DNA of 64,000 bases from Plantago ovata (taxonomy: Eukaryota; Streptophyta; Magnoliopsida; Lamiales; Plantaginaceae), in NCBI GenBank assembly GCA_028274465.1, contig CM051455.1, forward strand, positions 132,652,096 to 132,716,095, written 5' to 3'. The notes below the pieces were generated by a model that saw only the letters and a program-made list of their open reading frames with translations, had not been told where the DNA came from and did no database searches. Each line of letters starts with the position of its first letter. Position 1 is the stretch's first letter. The position numbers were made by a program, and so were the translations under genes. Positions 10,641 through 21,167 of the stretch are shown here, piece after piece.

Positions 10641-12714
10641 GTACCCTAAAAACTTCCCTCCTTTTATGCTTCGACGGGTTGAGTTTCATTCCGAATTTCC
10701 TCAAGATGTCGAAGCATCTCCCCAAGTTCTCCACATGCTCACGTGCCTTTAAACTTTTCACAAGCATATCGTCGACATAGACCTCCATGGTTCTTCCAAT
10801 TTCCTTTTCGAACATCATGTTCACTAGTCGCTGATAAGTGGCTCCCGCATTCCGTAGTCCGAAAGGCATGACTCGAAATGAATAGACTCCCGAGTGGGTG
10901 ACGAAAGCCGTTTTATCCATGTCTTCCTTAGCCATCGGGACTTGATGATACCCTTGGAAAGCGTCCATGAAACTTAATCTCTCTGCCCCGGCAGTGGAGT
11001 CGACCAGCTGGTCGATTCGAGGGAGAGGATATGGGTCTCGAGGGCAACGCTTATTGAGGTCCGTGAAGTCATTGCACATCCTCCACTTCCCATTGCCTTT
11101 GCTAACCAGGACCACATTACAAAGCCAATCCGAAAACTGTGCTGGCTTGATGTGTCCCGCCCTTAGGAGCTTGGCCACCTCCTCGTCGATTATCAGATTC
11201 TTCTCTCGGCTGAAGTTCCTTTGCTTCTGGCTCACTGGCCTCGCCTTAGGATCCACATTAAGCCGATGCACTATAATTCGAGGGTCAATGCCTCGAAGGT
11301 CACTTGTTCCCCACGCAAAAATGTCCGCATTCACTTGAAGAAAAAGTGTCAATGCCAACTCAAGTTCTTCGGGTAGATCAGCTGCTATCTTGGTGGTTCT
11401 CCCGGGATAATCTTCCGACAACGAAAGGTCCTTGACTTCCGAACAAGGTTCCAAACGTTCCTTCTCGGAATGACTTGAGGGAAAATATAGTGGATCCCCT
11501 TCGACGATCAAACACTGCTTCTTGCCCAATGGCTTCGATCCTTGTCCTTCGGAAGGAGAAGCCGCTTCGACGGACTTGGGCGACTTGATCGACACACAAT
11601 AACATTCCCAAGCTTCTTTCGGGTCGCCCTTGACGTCGCCAGCCCCATCCTTGGTGGGAAATTTAACCTTTAGATGGTAGGTGGACACCACGACTTGAAA
11701 TTGGTTGATTCCTGGTCTGCCGAAAAGGATGTTATAACCCATTTCACTGTCCACCACAACGTATTGACAATGATGGGTGGCTTTATTTGGTTTTGTCCCG
11801 AGGGAGGTTAGTAACCAAATGGTTCCCAAAGGCTTGACTACAGCTCCTCCGAATCCTGACAGGTTGGTCGAAACATCCGTAAAGCCCGTTCCTTCGATCT
11901 GTATCCTTCTCAAAGTGGCTACCGTAATCACATTAACCGAGCTCCCCGTATCAACTAGGACCTTGCTCACTCCAAAACCCGATACGACCATGGAGATGAC
12001 CAAAGGGAAGTTGGGCTCTTGGTTTCGAGTAATCTGGGGGTCAGGGACGTCTGAGGCGTCGAAACTTAACGTGATCGGGTGGGCCTCGAGGCTTCCCACA
12101 TTAAAAGTAGGGCTACCCGCCGTATAAGCACTTCGTATCCTTCGAGCCGTTCGATCCCTTTCTTTCCGAGAGTCACCTCCCGTTGGTCCTCCAGCTATGT
12201 ACTTGATCTCACCATGTATCGGTGAGTTTTCGAGGTCATCCTCGGATCGAACATCCCTTGATTCTCGGAACATGGTTGATTGTTGTGGGAGCGGCGGCCT
12301 GGGTGGTTGAGAAGCTTCGGGTTTTTCGTGTAGTCTTACGGATAAAATCCCGTTCGAGTCTCTGTACTCCTCGACGTACCCCTCCGTCACCATGCGTTCT
12401 AACTCGGCCGTGAGTTCGATGCATCTGTCCGTGTCATGGCCTCGCTGCTTGTGAAATTTGCAGTATTCTTGTGAGTTTCTAGTGGTATTGGTTTCCTTGT
12501 GTTTTCTGGGCCATCTTGTACCTGGTAACCCTTCGACGATGGAGAAAACTTGCCGCTGTGGATACTGGATTACCCTTGGGTTCTTTCTGGGGGGGCGTTT
12601 GTCGGAATAACCCCTGTCCCTCGGTTGCTCCTTGACGGGTTCTATACGGTCCTTTCTGGGAGATCGCTCTCTTCGAGTCGGGACCTCGAATGCCAATTTG
12701 GCCTCCTTGTTCAT
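10618..12714 (-). CDS. pol: Retrotransposon gag C-terminus, protease and reverse transcriptase
   Basis: From the N-terminus it holds the nucleocapsid-like segment YCKFHKQRGHDTDRC, the aspartic protease core VLVDTGSSVNVI and the reverse transcriptase. The RT shows WRMCNDFTDLNKRCPRD, FRVMPFGLRNA and the catalytic YVDDMLV. Its first residues (MNKEAKLAFEV) are normally internal to gag, so it joins the upstream gag frame through a one-base shift near 12740. At the other end, near 10665, another one-base shift cuts RT from RNase H. Confidence 0.93.
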   Translation of the reverse strand: MNKEAKLAFEVPTRRERSPRKDRIEPVKEQPRDRGYSDKRPPRKNPRVIQYPQRQVFSIVEGLPGTRWPRKHKETNTTRNSQEYCKFHKQRGHDTDRCIELTAELERMVTEGYVEEYRDSNGILSVRLHEKPEASQPPRPPLPQQSTMFRESRDVRSEDDLENSPIHGEIKYIAGGPTGGDSRKERDRTARRIRSAYTAGSPTFNVGSLEAHPITLSFDASDVPDPQITRNQEPNFPLVISMVVSGFGVSKVLVDTGSSVNVITVATLRRIQIEGTGFTDVSTNLSGFGGAVVKPLGTIWLLTSLGTKPNKATHHCQYVVVDSEMGYNILFGRPGINQFQVVVSTYHLKVKFPTKDGAGDVKGDPKEAWECYCVSIKSPKSVEAASPSEGQGSKPLGKKQCLIVEGDPLYFPSSHSEKERLEPCSEVKDLSLSEDYPGRTTKIAADLPEELELALTLFLQVNADIFAWGTSDLRGIDPRIIVHRLNVDPKARPVSQKQRNFSREKNLIIDEEVAKLLRAGHIKPAQFSDWLCNVVLVSKGNGKWRMCNDFTDLNKRCPRDPYPLPRIDQLVDSTAGAERLSFMDAFQGYHQVPMAKEDMDKTAFVTHSGVYSFRVMPFGLRNAGATYQRLVNMMFEKEIGRTMEVYVDDMLVKSLKAREHVENLGRCFDILRKFGMKLNPSKHKRREVFRVHGHPARN

Positions 12715-14012
12715 CCTCTCCTCTTCGATGTATTGTTCACGATGTTTGACAAGTCTTCGGGAGTCTCCAGTTTCTCCCTCGAAACTTCCGACGCGAGCCC
12801 TCTATTTCGAGTGTTGGAAAAGAGGGTCTGCCTTCGAAAGTGCATGGGATGGTCATCTACTTGCAACGCCACCGCATTGAATCTATGCCACCACTTACGG
12901 AGAGGCTCGTCTTCCTTTTGAATGATATCTTGAAGGCAACTGCTTGCTTGTCTTGACTTTTTGTAATCTGTGAAATGACCCAAGAAGGCATGCATTAGGT
13001 CCGCATAGGATCGAATGGACCCCGCCGGCATGTTATAATACCACTCCGTGGCAACTCCCTCAAGGGTTCCTGGAAAGACTATCACCATGTCTTTTTCCGT
13101 GTGCCCATACGTTTGCATCATGTTTTCGAATTTCACCCTATGTTCATGAGGACAAGTGGTCCCCGAGTACTTGGGTAAGTTTTTCGGCACTCTCTGGTTC
13201 GAAGGGATAGAATAGCTCATAAGTCTTCGCGACAAGGGATTAGGCGCGAAGTCTGTTTCTTTCGTAGGACGCTCCCTCCTCTCATCGTACTTTCTTGCCT
13301 CCCTTTCGTCTCTCCTCCTAAAATCGTCGTGATCTGAGCGGGGTCTTTTGACCTTTTCCTTCTTTTCTCGGTCATGGGCTCGGAGGAGCTCGTCGTACTT
13401 CTCCCTCTTCTTCTCGAGTGCCTTTCTGTCTCTATCGAAGCGATCCTCATCCGAGGAGTCGGAATCATCTGGAATCGTGTACACCGAGTGGGTGCGTGTT
13501 CGATCCTTTTCCGCTTCTTTCCCCTTGCGGGACCGACGTCTCTCCCGGGGAGTGACTATCGAGCTCTTGGCTAAGCTCTCCGTAGTCTTTCGCTTCGAGG
13601 GTACCTGAGTTCGACTATGAGTACCTTCCGTCTTGGCCGACCTCGTGCTATGGCTTTGCTGGTTGCTCCTTGTAGAAATACTCGGTCTCGACTTCTCTTT
13701 CACCACGACCGACGCTAACTGAGGTTTCTTTGGGGGAAGCCTGCCGTCGACGACGGTCTCACAAACCGTTCTTACGAACTGCGTGAGTTGTCCCTCCGTT
13801 ATCAACATTGGTGGGCCCGTCGGAGGGGCGAGGGGTTGTGTCGACTCTCCCGAGTGGGGATTGTCTTGCCGGCTGGATTCCATTGACTCTTCGTCTTCTT
13901 CTCGCTCAGACTCCACACGAGAGGGCTCTGGATTCAAGGGTACGAGGTTCACGCTTTCCACATTTCGGTGCTCTCTAGCCGGTGCTCCTGGAGTCTTCTT
14001 CTTCTTTGTCAT
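12711..14012 (-). CDS. gag: Retrotransposon gag (capsid)
   Basis: The 433-residue product has a basic, Ser/Arg-rich N-terminal half and then a retrotransposon gag (capsid) domain with the signature FPGTLEGVATEWYYNMP and WWHRFNAVALQVD. Capsid particles package element RNA. The start ATG lies about 80 bases downstream of the 5' LTR and primer-binding site. The frame ends early, and the expected continuation lies in the next frame over, consistent with loss of one base near 12740. Confidence 0.9.
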   Translation of the reverse strand: MTKKKKTPGAPAREHRNVESVNLVPLNPEPSRVESEREEDEESMESSRQDNPHSGESTQPLAPPTGPPMLITEGQLTQFVRTVCETVVDGRLPPKKPQLASVVVKEKSRPSISTRSNQQSHSTRSAKTEGTHSRTQVPSKRKTTESLAKSSIVTPRERRRSRKGKEAEKDRTRTHSVYTIPDDSDSSDEDRFDRDRKALEKKREKYDELLRAHDREKKEKVKRPRSDHDDFRRRDEREARKYDERRERPTKETDFAPNPLSRRLMSYSIPSNQRVPKNLPKYSGTTCPHEHRVKFENMMQTYGHTEKDMVIVFPGTLEGVATEWYYNMPAGSIRSYADLMHAFLGHFTDYKKSRQASSCLQDIIQKEDEPLRKWWHRFNAVALQVDDHPMHFRRQTLFSNTRNRGLASEVSREKLETPEDLSNIVNNTSKRRG

Positions 14013-14074
14013 GGCTAATACACGGTAACACTCTTCCTTTGTTCTTCGACTAAGGCTTTTTGTCCCTAGTTCCC

Positions 14075-14090
14075 ACAGACGGCGCCAAGA
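14075..14090 (-). promoter_or_regulatory. Primer-binding site
   Basis: On the minus strand the sequence just inside the 5' LTR reads TCTTGGCGCCGTCTGT. TGGCGCCGT matches the 3' end expected for plant tRNA-Asp, used as primer by many Ty3/gypsy elements. The match decays after nine bases, so tRNA assignment is tentative. Confidence 0.65.
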
Positions 14091-14585
14091 TGATGCGGTA
14101 AAAATATGGTCACGCGGAATGCACCATCTCTCTTCCCATACTTTTGGATAGGACGAGTTTTATCCACGGAACAAAGAACTAGAACCTGTCGAAAACAAGA
14201 GGGGTAGAGTGTTAAGGGGTATGACCCGATCTACCTCAGTTAGATCGGGTGCGAATTAACGTTGGAAGTGTTCTAGAGATAAATGGGCAGCATGTGTGCA
14301 TGATATCTGGGAATAGTTGTGTGTAATGGCAATTAATGCATGAGTATTTATAGGATACGAGTGCGGGACCCTCAAAGCTGTCACGGATGCTTGCTATGGA
14401 CCGGACAAAAGGACGTCCTGTCAGTACTAGGTAGTACTATGGTCCCCTTCGACCCTATGTGCTTTTGAGGGGTTCTGCTTCGACGGGAAAGGTGAGTCGT
14501 AATTCGAACTGAGGCCAAGAGCCTTCTTTGTTCGGCTCTAATTGTACCTTCTTCGATTCGTAACCGTCCTATAACCTCCTCATCA
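14091..14585 (-). repeat. LTR (5' LTR in element sense)
   Basis: This 495-bp copy starts TGATGCGGTA and ends CATCA on the plus strand and is followed by the CTTAG target duplication (14586-14590). Compared with 3312-3805 I count about four substitutions and a one-base insertion. It should carry the element's promoter on the minus strand. Confidence 0.94.
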
Positions 14586-14728
14586 CTTAGATTCGACAGA
14601 TAGCATTGAGTAGAACTTTTATGACTGAAACTTCATATATATATCTAAAACAAATTCAATGAAGATCATCGAAGTTACATACAACCGATTAACAACAACA
14701 GAATTGAAACAACTGTAAATCGTCCTAT

Positions 14729-15586
14729 TCATTCAACGATCTCTCCTTCCTCAATATCCAAAACTATATCATCATCATCATCATCATCATCTTCGCTATA
14801 ATAATCATCCGGTTTCAAGCGCAAACCAAGTTTCTCCAGAGGGTTTTCCATCCTATCAAGCGAGCAACCTATCAATAATTCAAACTCTTTGACGATATCC
14901 ATGTTGTCATACACATCGACCGATTCTTCCATCTTTTCCAATGCTAACCTTGCTGCCTTTCTTTTTTCATCTCGCTCTTGTCTTCTTCTGAACTCGACGA
15001 CTTCTTTATCCCGCTCCTGTGTTTTCACCTGCTGTTCTTCGTCTCGCTGCTGCTCTTTTTTCGACTCAACTCTGGTTCTGTTTTGCATGAACTTTTTGGC
15101 AGCTGCGATTGCATCCTTCAACGGATCAGATATAACTGCAGGCTTCTTGGTCTCTTCAGGGCAATGGACTACTTCTTGTTCGGTTCGGGCCGATGATGAA
15201 GATATCTTTCGTAGTTTTGGTGCTCTTTCAGGGCAAACCACGGATCTCTCAGGAGCACGCTTTTTCGGAAGACATGGTTTGTCGTGACAGCTGGTTTTTG
15301 TGATCTTGATGGCGGAAGAAGGTTTCTTCTGGCATGTTTTAGACGTCTTGAGCGCTGGCAATGGTTTCTTCTGGCATGTTTTAGACGTCTTGAGCGCTGG
15401 CAATGGTTTGTCGTGGCAAACATATGGTACTTTCTTCTGGCATGTTTTAGACGTCTTGAGCGATGGTTTTTGGTGGCAAGTTTTCGTAACCGTGGGAGGT
15501 GCAACAGCAACTATTGGCCGAACACCTTCTTTGAGGCTAATCCTGAACTTGAGGGATGGCATTGGCTGCGCCTGCACGGTAGTCAT
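14729..15586 (-). CDS. GTE-like acidic protein without bromodomain, copy 1
   Basis: A single-exon, 285-residue protein. The N-terminus (MPSLKFRISLKEG) is followed by Cys/Lys/His-rich repeats of the type KTSKTCQKK. A long charged helical stretch then includes RKAARLALEKMEESVD. The end contains NPLEKLGLRLK, an Asp run and EEGEI. The helix, the NPLE(K/Q)LGL phrase and the acidic end resemble the C-terminal part of plant GTE (BET-family) transcription regulators. No bromodomain or NET domain is present, so it could be a truncated paralogue or a lineage-specific regulator. The start is supported by an identical start in the copy at 25872. It differs from that copy mainly by extra 42-base repeats. 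Confidence 0.75.
   Translation of the reverse strand: MTTVQAQPMPSLKFRISLKEGVRPIVAVAPPTVTKTCHQKPSLKTSKTCQKKVPYVCHDKPLPALKTSKTCQKKPLPALKTSKTCQKKPSSAIKITKTSCHDKPCLPKKRAPERSVVCPERAPKLRKISSSSARTEQEVVHCPEETKKPAVISDPLKDAIAAAKKFMQNRTRVESKKEQQRDEEQQVKTQERDKEVVEFRRRQERDEKRKAARLALEKMEESVDVYDNMDIVKEFELLIGCSLDRMENPLEKLGLRLKPDDYYSEDDDDDDDDIVLDIEEGEIVE
15321..15467. repeat. 42-base in-frame repeats inside the GTE-like gene
   Basis: Two perfect 42-base units (15321-15362 and 15363-15404) and a partial third (15431-15467) encode the LPALKTSKTCQKK motif on the minus strand. The paralogue at 25099-25872 has only one, so the tract expanded or contracted after the duplication without breaking the frame. Confidence 0.88.
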
Positions 15587-15718
15587 GATCGATCAATGGA
15601 ACTTGAACTCAACTCTCTGCAATTAATTAATGTAATCTCTGCGGTAATTGTCTTGTTGTTTTCTTTCTCTTCTCTCTGGTTTATGCAAGCGTCTCGTTTG
15701 TTGCTTGATCATGCGTCC

Positions 15719-15727
15719 TTTATATAT
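15719..15727 (-). promoter_or_regulatory. Putative TATA box of GTE-like copy 1
   Basis: On the minus strand this reads ATATATAAA about 135 bases upstream of the ATG. The same box in the same context is at 26005-26013 before the paralogue. Confidence 0.55.
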
Positions 15728-16745
15728 GGCAAATGTTGTTCGTATTTAATTAGGCAAGTCCTTTCTCTGTAGGGTTTAATTAAGGAAAATTTCTTAATAT
15801 ACGTTCGTTGGATTAATTTAAACTACTTTCTTTACTTTTAATTAAGGAAAATTTCTTAATATACGTTCGTCGGCCCAAAAAACTATAACTTACTGCTATG
15901 TACGACCACAATCCCTAGTCTAGTCTAAATAGGAGATACAGTACAAAATTATGCATAAATCTCTGTCAAAAATTTGTTTTACCAATTTCATCGTCGTAAT
16001 TCTATTATTGTGCTGGATCTCTTTCGTTTGGAAATTTGAACGGACATGATTAAGTACAAGTTTATTTTTTTATTTATTTTTTATTTGAATCGAATTTAGT
16101 TGAAATTCTATGGGAAAATCAAAATGAAACAGAGTAAAAAAAGAGGAATATTTATGTATAGAGCATAAATTCAATAGAAAAACCTATTTGTGCTACCCAT
16201 TCCATTTATTTATTTATATTAATTAATATTAATGTTTCTATTTGTAAATGTACGTACACTTGCTTATGAGATGCGCCCACGTTAAAAGGTTAGAAGATAC
16301 TCCTGGTTTACTATTAACTATATATCCTATTAACTATACTGTTAGTCCCAATATAAATTTGACACCTGGTGAAACTCTTTACAATTTTATCTTCTTCAAT
16401 TCTTTTTTTTTTCAACTCAATTGGTGTTAAAACCGAAAATTGATCGTCTTCTCCCCATCAACACTGTTCACCCATTGGCTACACGCTCCTCAGTCCTCAC
16501 TGCAACCCCACGATAAAATAAATTATCAATTACTCTCCAAAGTCCTAATTCCTAAATCAAATTTTCTAAATAGATGATCTATCTCCCAATTTCATAAACA
16601 GAACTTTTTGGTACTTTAATTGGAATTAATTCCGTTATTGTTTATGATGGTGGAGGAGTACCGAAGTTCATAATCGTGGTTTGGTCCCCACCGACTACGT
16701 AATATGGTTGTCATATAGACGCCGGGCTGCTTGAAACTCGAACCT

Positions 16746-18285
16746 CCATACATGCATTCTTTTTGGTATTTTTTAGGGTTTATGGTGGATTCGGTGATTC
16801 GAGTTCAGGCAAATCCTGATCTCTGATACCAACTGATACAAAACACGGAAGCATAAAAGATAAGCTTGAAACAAAGCTAAACTTCAAAACGTCAAAGGCA
16901 ACGGCAATTGTATCTTTTCTGATAAACTCGAATAATAATAACACTTAGGCTAAATGACTCTTTAAATATAATCGAAATCTAACAAGTTAAGCTAAAAGTC
17001 CAACTAAACAAAAAATGATCCACTAACATAACACGATAACAAATAAGCCCATCTTGCATCAGCTGAAACCACAATCAAGCAATTAGGCCTGACGCCTAAA
17101 TCGCAACCCAACTTCACGCAGTGGCATATTCGAAAATAAAAGTAATTTGTAATTATTTCGGCGGCAATTCAGAATTTAAAATGAAAGTTTAGGGTCTTTA
17201 TGCAAATTACACTCGAAAGAGGAACAAAATTACAGTAGTCTTCGAATCACAGACAGATCTCGTCACTCTCCTTCCAGCTCGAGAAATCCTCCCATGGCGA
17301 AATTAGGTTATCTCGAGCAATCTCTCCGTCTCAGCTCATCGGCGGATGTTAATCTGTTATTGCCTAACTTCTCCGAAGGTAAATCCTGGTTCACTTAATA
17401 ACGTTCTTCCTCAATTTCGATCGCTAATGGTGAATTTTAAGGATCTAATAAATTAGCTTACATCTCTCGTTTTGCTTGTATCCCCTTGTTTTTGCACAAA
17501 TTCAGTTTATAGCTTATTTTTAGTGATGTTTCGAACTTTGCACATGCTTCTTCGGGTGGTGTCATACTGCCATTAGGAGAGATCAATGGATTATCAAACC
17601 ACATTATTAAGCACACCAAGTGTTTGACAAATTTCATGCATGCTAATACTGTTTTGCTCCACTATCTGATATCATATTATGGTATACGAAAATGAAACCT
17701 AGTGGTTGTTCATGATGAAAAGGTGGTTAAATGTGTATTGTCTATTATGCAGCAACCGGCTAAGGAGCTAGAGAGCTTAGGTCTTATTCTCTTTTATACG
17801 TTAGATGGCAACCTAGTTGGTTAGTCAGTGAGTGAGTGCAGTTGATTTGTTAAGTGAACAAACATGCTTTCTTTTATTTACGGCTTCCTTTTTTCCTTTT
17901 TGGTTCCGATTTGGACATTGATTGGGCATGGTGATGAAACGAAACCAGTGGAATGTGAGATTATTTAACCATGATAATACATTCTAGTTAAAATTTAATC
18001 AAATCTTCTATGTTGTTTATAATGTTTTGTTTTGTGCAGAGCAATGAATATGCTGCCATGTTTGCAAGGAGACAGTGGAGAAGAGAACAATGTAAAGCAA
18101 TCATTGAAAAGCCTTTCACGCTAAAAACAGAGGTATGTCACTAACTGTGTGCTTGTTTATGAGTGGTTGGATCTAGTTAAGTTGTGAATATTGAGGTCAA
18201 AATCCGTTTTGCTTAAATTAGTGTCAGTGCTCTTATGCCTGATGCAAGTTAGATCAACCAAAGTCCAAAGTAGTTGCAAAAGGTT
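16746..18285. other. Region with a Copia-type PBS relic and exon-like fragments
   Basis: CTCTGATACCA at 16821-16831 is the reverse complement of TGGTATCAGAG, the initiator tRNA-Met primer site of Copia elements, next to a possible LTR end (TGATACAAAACA to its right). From 17294 an exon-like stretch starts MAKLGYLEQSLRLSS and ends at GAAG/GTAAAT (17378). Another exon-like piece starts after GTGCAG at 18040 (SNEYAAMFARRQWRREQ in one frame). The two do not join in frame by the obvious splice, and I do not recognise the family. I regard it as a gene relic or an unrecognised gene. Confidence 0.35.
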
Positions 18286-18425
18286 GGATCATGTTTAGCC
18301 TCTAGTGTTGTTTACTGTTTGATTAATTCTGGATTTGATTACATAGATATATAGACAGATAGATATACATACATGTTCTAGATGACAACAATTGTACCTC
18401 TCATGCTTTAAGAAAAAATACACCA
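18286..18425 (-). pseudogene. Orphan P450 5' flank (start codon and promoter without gene body)
   Basis: The stretch from GGATCATG (start codon on the minus strand) through the TATA-like block to CATGCTTTAAGAAAAAATACACC matches the upstream regions of the array P450 genes at 2935-3080 and 30885-31020. To the left, where exon 1 should begin, the sequence is unrelated. This is a breakpoint of an array duplication. Confidence 0.7.
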
Positions 18426-19566
18426 TTCTGCTCAAAATAGTAAAACAAAGACTGAACATATATATGATATCAAAATCTGTTTAATGAAATATATTTTTTG
18501 CAGATCAAAAGTCCAAAAAAATAATAATAGTAATAATAAATAAATAAATAATAAAAGGAAATACATATGACAAAATTTCATGTATGGAATTTATCCAATA
18601 TATGGCGGATTCGCAGGCCAATTGATGGTTAAAAATACAGAAAACGAAGGTGTTATAAGTAGTAAAAACTGCAAAACACAAAACAACACTAACTAAACTA
18701 TATGTATCCAAGACTAAACCACTCATAAATAACCCTCAATTAATAAACAAAGTTCGAAATTCAAACCAAATGATACCGCTCCAGATCAGGGCATGTACAT
18801 ATGTGTTCTAAAGGCTGTTCAGATCCTATAGACTAATATGCCCTTAAGCCCTTAACTCTACCCTACGGATTATCTACAAGTCATTGGACCAGATCCCTGA
18901 AGCAAACTGATGGATACCCGCGAGCCCAATACTATAAAGATAGTTAAAGGACCTAAATAGCTCATAACCCTACCCATATTCACATTTGGTAAACATAAAA
19001 ATAGATAGAGATAGAGCACATAATTAGTTAATCACCAATAAAGCCTATTACAAAAGAATTAGAAATAATTTGGCATGGTCGAGACAATCAGCTGGATCAC
19101 CAACTATTTTTCATGTAGGCAATTTACGGAAGTGCAAAGTCACCTCGCCCATTGCGTACCGTGGCACCGTCTCCGATACTCTCTGGTTATGCTATCCTAG
19201 GTATATAACGTCTAACGAGACGGACACTAATGAGGCAACTACATCGTAAACAAGCAGGTTCCACTGAACTCTCAACTCAATACTTCATAACATAATAATA
19301 ATGAAGGTCTTACAATGCTTAAATAAGAAAAGATAACTTCCTAGCTAAGAATTAAACTAGCGGACTAAGAAATAACTAACAGGCCTTGTTGACTCTAAAT
19401 TGGGATGATCACACCTAGTGGAATGTTCCAAAAAACAATTTACTAACCCTAACTTATTGGCCAGGACTCAATAATAAAGGAAATAACTTAGGAAACAAGT
19501 AAATATATAAGAAGATGGCGAGCCTCCGGTCCCATCGTATTCCAGTGTGATAACTGATCGATCAGA
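18426..19566. other. P450 intergenic module interrupted by an insertion
   Basis: Positions about 18780-18900 match the 3' flank of the P450 gene at 31446 (about 31310-31410). The rest of that flank resumes only near 19540. About 640 bases (roughly 18905-19540) therefore interrupt it. I see no coding homology in the insert and could not find clear terminal repeats. Confidence 0.5.
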
Positions 19567-21167
19567 TCATTTGAAATAGGGCTTAGGCACAAGGCACAGT
19601 GGATTTTTCTTGTGCATAGCAAGTCCTGGCAGAACTTCAGTATCAATATCTTCTTTCTCCACCCCACCAGGTAACTCCCAGTCAAACGAATACACAAGAT
19701 TCGCAAGCAGAAGCTCAATAGTAGCGAGCCCAAACGAGATTCCAGGGCATCCCCTCCGCCCAGCTCCAAACGGAATCACCTCAAAATCTTGACCTATGAC
19801 ATCAATGCTTGAATTCAGGAACCTTTCAGGTACGAACTCATTTGGATTATCCCAAGCCTCAGGGTCTCTTGCCAACGCCCACGCGTTTATATAAACTGTG
19901 GTATTTGGCGCGATCTTGTATCCGGCTAGTACAGTCTCTTCAAGTGTCTCTCTAGGTAGTAGAAGTGGAGCTGGTGGATACAATCTTAAACTCTCCTTTA
20001 CCACTGCTTTTAGATATGAGAGTTTTTGCACATCTTCTTCGGTTACTATGCCTTTTGCCCTGACTAAGTCTCTGATTTCGCTCTGTAGTTTCTTCATCGC
20101 ATTTGGGTTCTTGATCAGGGCTGTCATGCTCCAAATTATTGTTGCTGCACTAGTATCGGTTCCAGCTACTATTATATCCTGTTAAGAAACAGATTAGTAA
20201 ATTAACACAAAAATGAAGCACAAAGTGTATGCAAATATTTAACAGATCACATTGATTTCTAACACATGCAGCAGAAAAGTGATTCTCTAGCTCTTACCAT
20301 GATTACTGCCTTGATGTGATTCCAGGTGAGATCAATGGAACAAGACTTGTCATCTTTCAGCTGGATCAAAAGATGAAGCAGGTCAGGAGTCTGAGTACTT
20401 TCCGAATTCAGATGCTCATCAATGAGCTCCTTGAAGAAATTATCTATGTTTTCGAAAGCCTTATGAAGCCTAGACATCATTCCATTCATTCTATCAATTA
20501 CCCAACCAAACAAGGGCAGATAATCTGAAAAAAAAAGCCCCCCTTCCATAGCTTGGTGTTCAATCATTAGCTTGTCGAACGTTAGTTTTTCAGATCCCTC
20601 TTTGCTGTAGTCCTTTCCAAAGGCCACCCTGCAAACTAAGTTCGCCGCAAAGAACATCACCACTTCACTCAAATTTATAACTCTGCAGCCCTGACTGGAT
20701 ACCTCTTGAATCACACGTAACACTTCTTGTTCACGGATAGGCCGAAAGGACTGTACTTGTTTGGGGCTGAGCATATGAAGCACACAAATCTTTCTCAATT
20801 GTCGCCATGAATCACTGTAAGTCGCGAACGCTATGTTCAAGCCACTGTAAGACAGTACATGACACCCGTAATGCTTTGGCCGCCCACTGAAGGCGAGGTC
20901 TTGAGTTTTGAGTGCTTCTTTTGCGAGTTTAGGGGAGGAAAGTACGATAACCGGAACCTTGCCCAACTTCATCGACATGATGGGGCCATACTTTTGGGAG
21001 AGCTTCCATAGGTGGACATGGGGGTCGGAAATGAAGAACTGGTGAATGTTTCCGATGATTGGCAGACTAGGCGGACCTGGTGGCCGGAGGGATTTCGTCT
21101 TTGCTTTGAAGAGGAAGATAAGAGAAAGCAGAGGGATTATCAATGCAGCAAACAAGAGTAGGATCAT
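19567..21167 (-). CDS. Cytochrome P450, CYP71 clan, array copy 2
   Basis: Exon 1 is 21167-20298, exon 2 is 20178-19567, and the intron is phase 0 at the same site as in the other array genes. The product is about 493 residues. It has the membrane anchor, PPGPPSLPIIGN, WRQLRKIC, I-helix AGTDTS, KESLRL (ExxR), the canonical PERF motif and haem loop FGAGRRGCPG with Cys near 434. Nothing is broken, so it should be an ER monooxygenase. The closest visible relative in sequence and flanks is the gene at 31446-33047, which shares the HVLSYSGLNIAF stretch almost exactly. Confidence 0.94.

Larger units (their letters stand above)
3312..14585 (-). mobile_element. Ty3/gypsy LTR retrotransposon, Tat-type, with an antisense extra gene
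   Basis: The 11,274-bp element is bounded by near-identical LTRs (494 and 495 bp) starting TG and ending CA, with a 5-bp target duplication. On the minus strand the order is gag, protease, reverse transcriptase, RNase H, integrase, which is the Ty3/gypsy order. The RNase H next to the integrase region has the VDGSS, TNNEAEYEA and DSQLV motifs of the second, archaeal-type RNase H known from the plant Tat lineage. A large plus-strand gene occupies the space between integrase and the 3' LTR, also a Tat feature. By eye the LTRs differ at about four substitutions and one indel, suggesting a recent insertion, yet gag-pol is broken by several frameshifts. Confidence 0.95.
14591..16745. repeat. Segmental duplication, copy A (right part)
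   Basis: This block (GTE-like gene plus about 1.1 kb upstream) matches 24961-26695 at high identity. Its left part lies on the other side of the retrotransposon (3079-3311). Copy B lacks about 340 bases of the upstream region; a similar block is found separately at 27364-27735. Confidence 0.85.
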
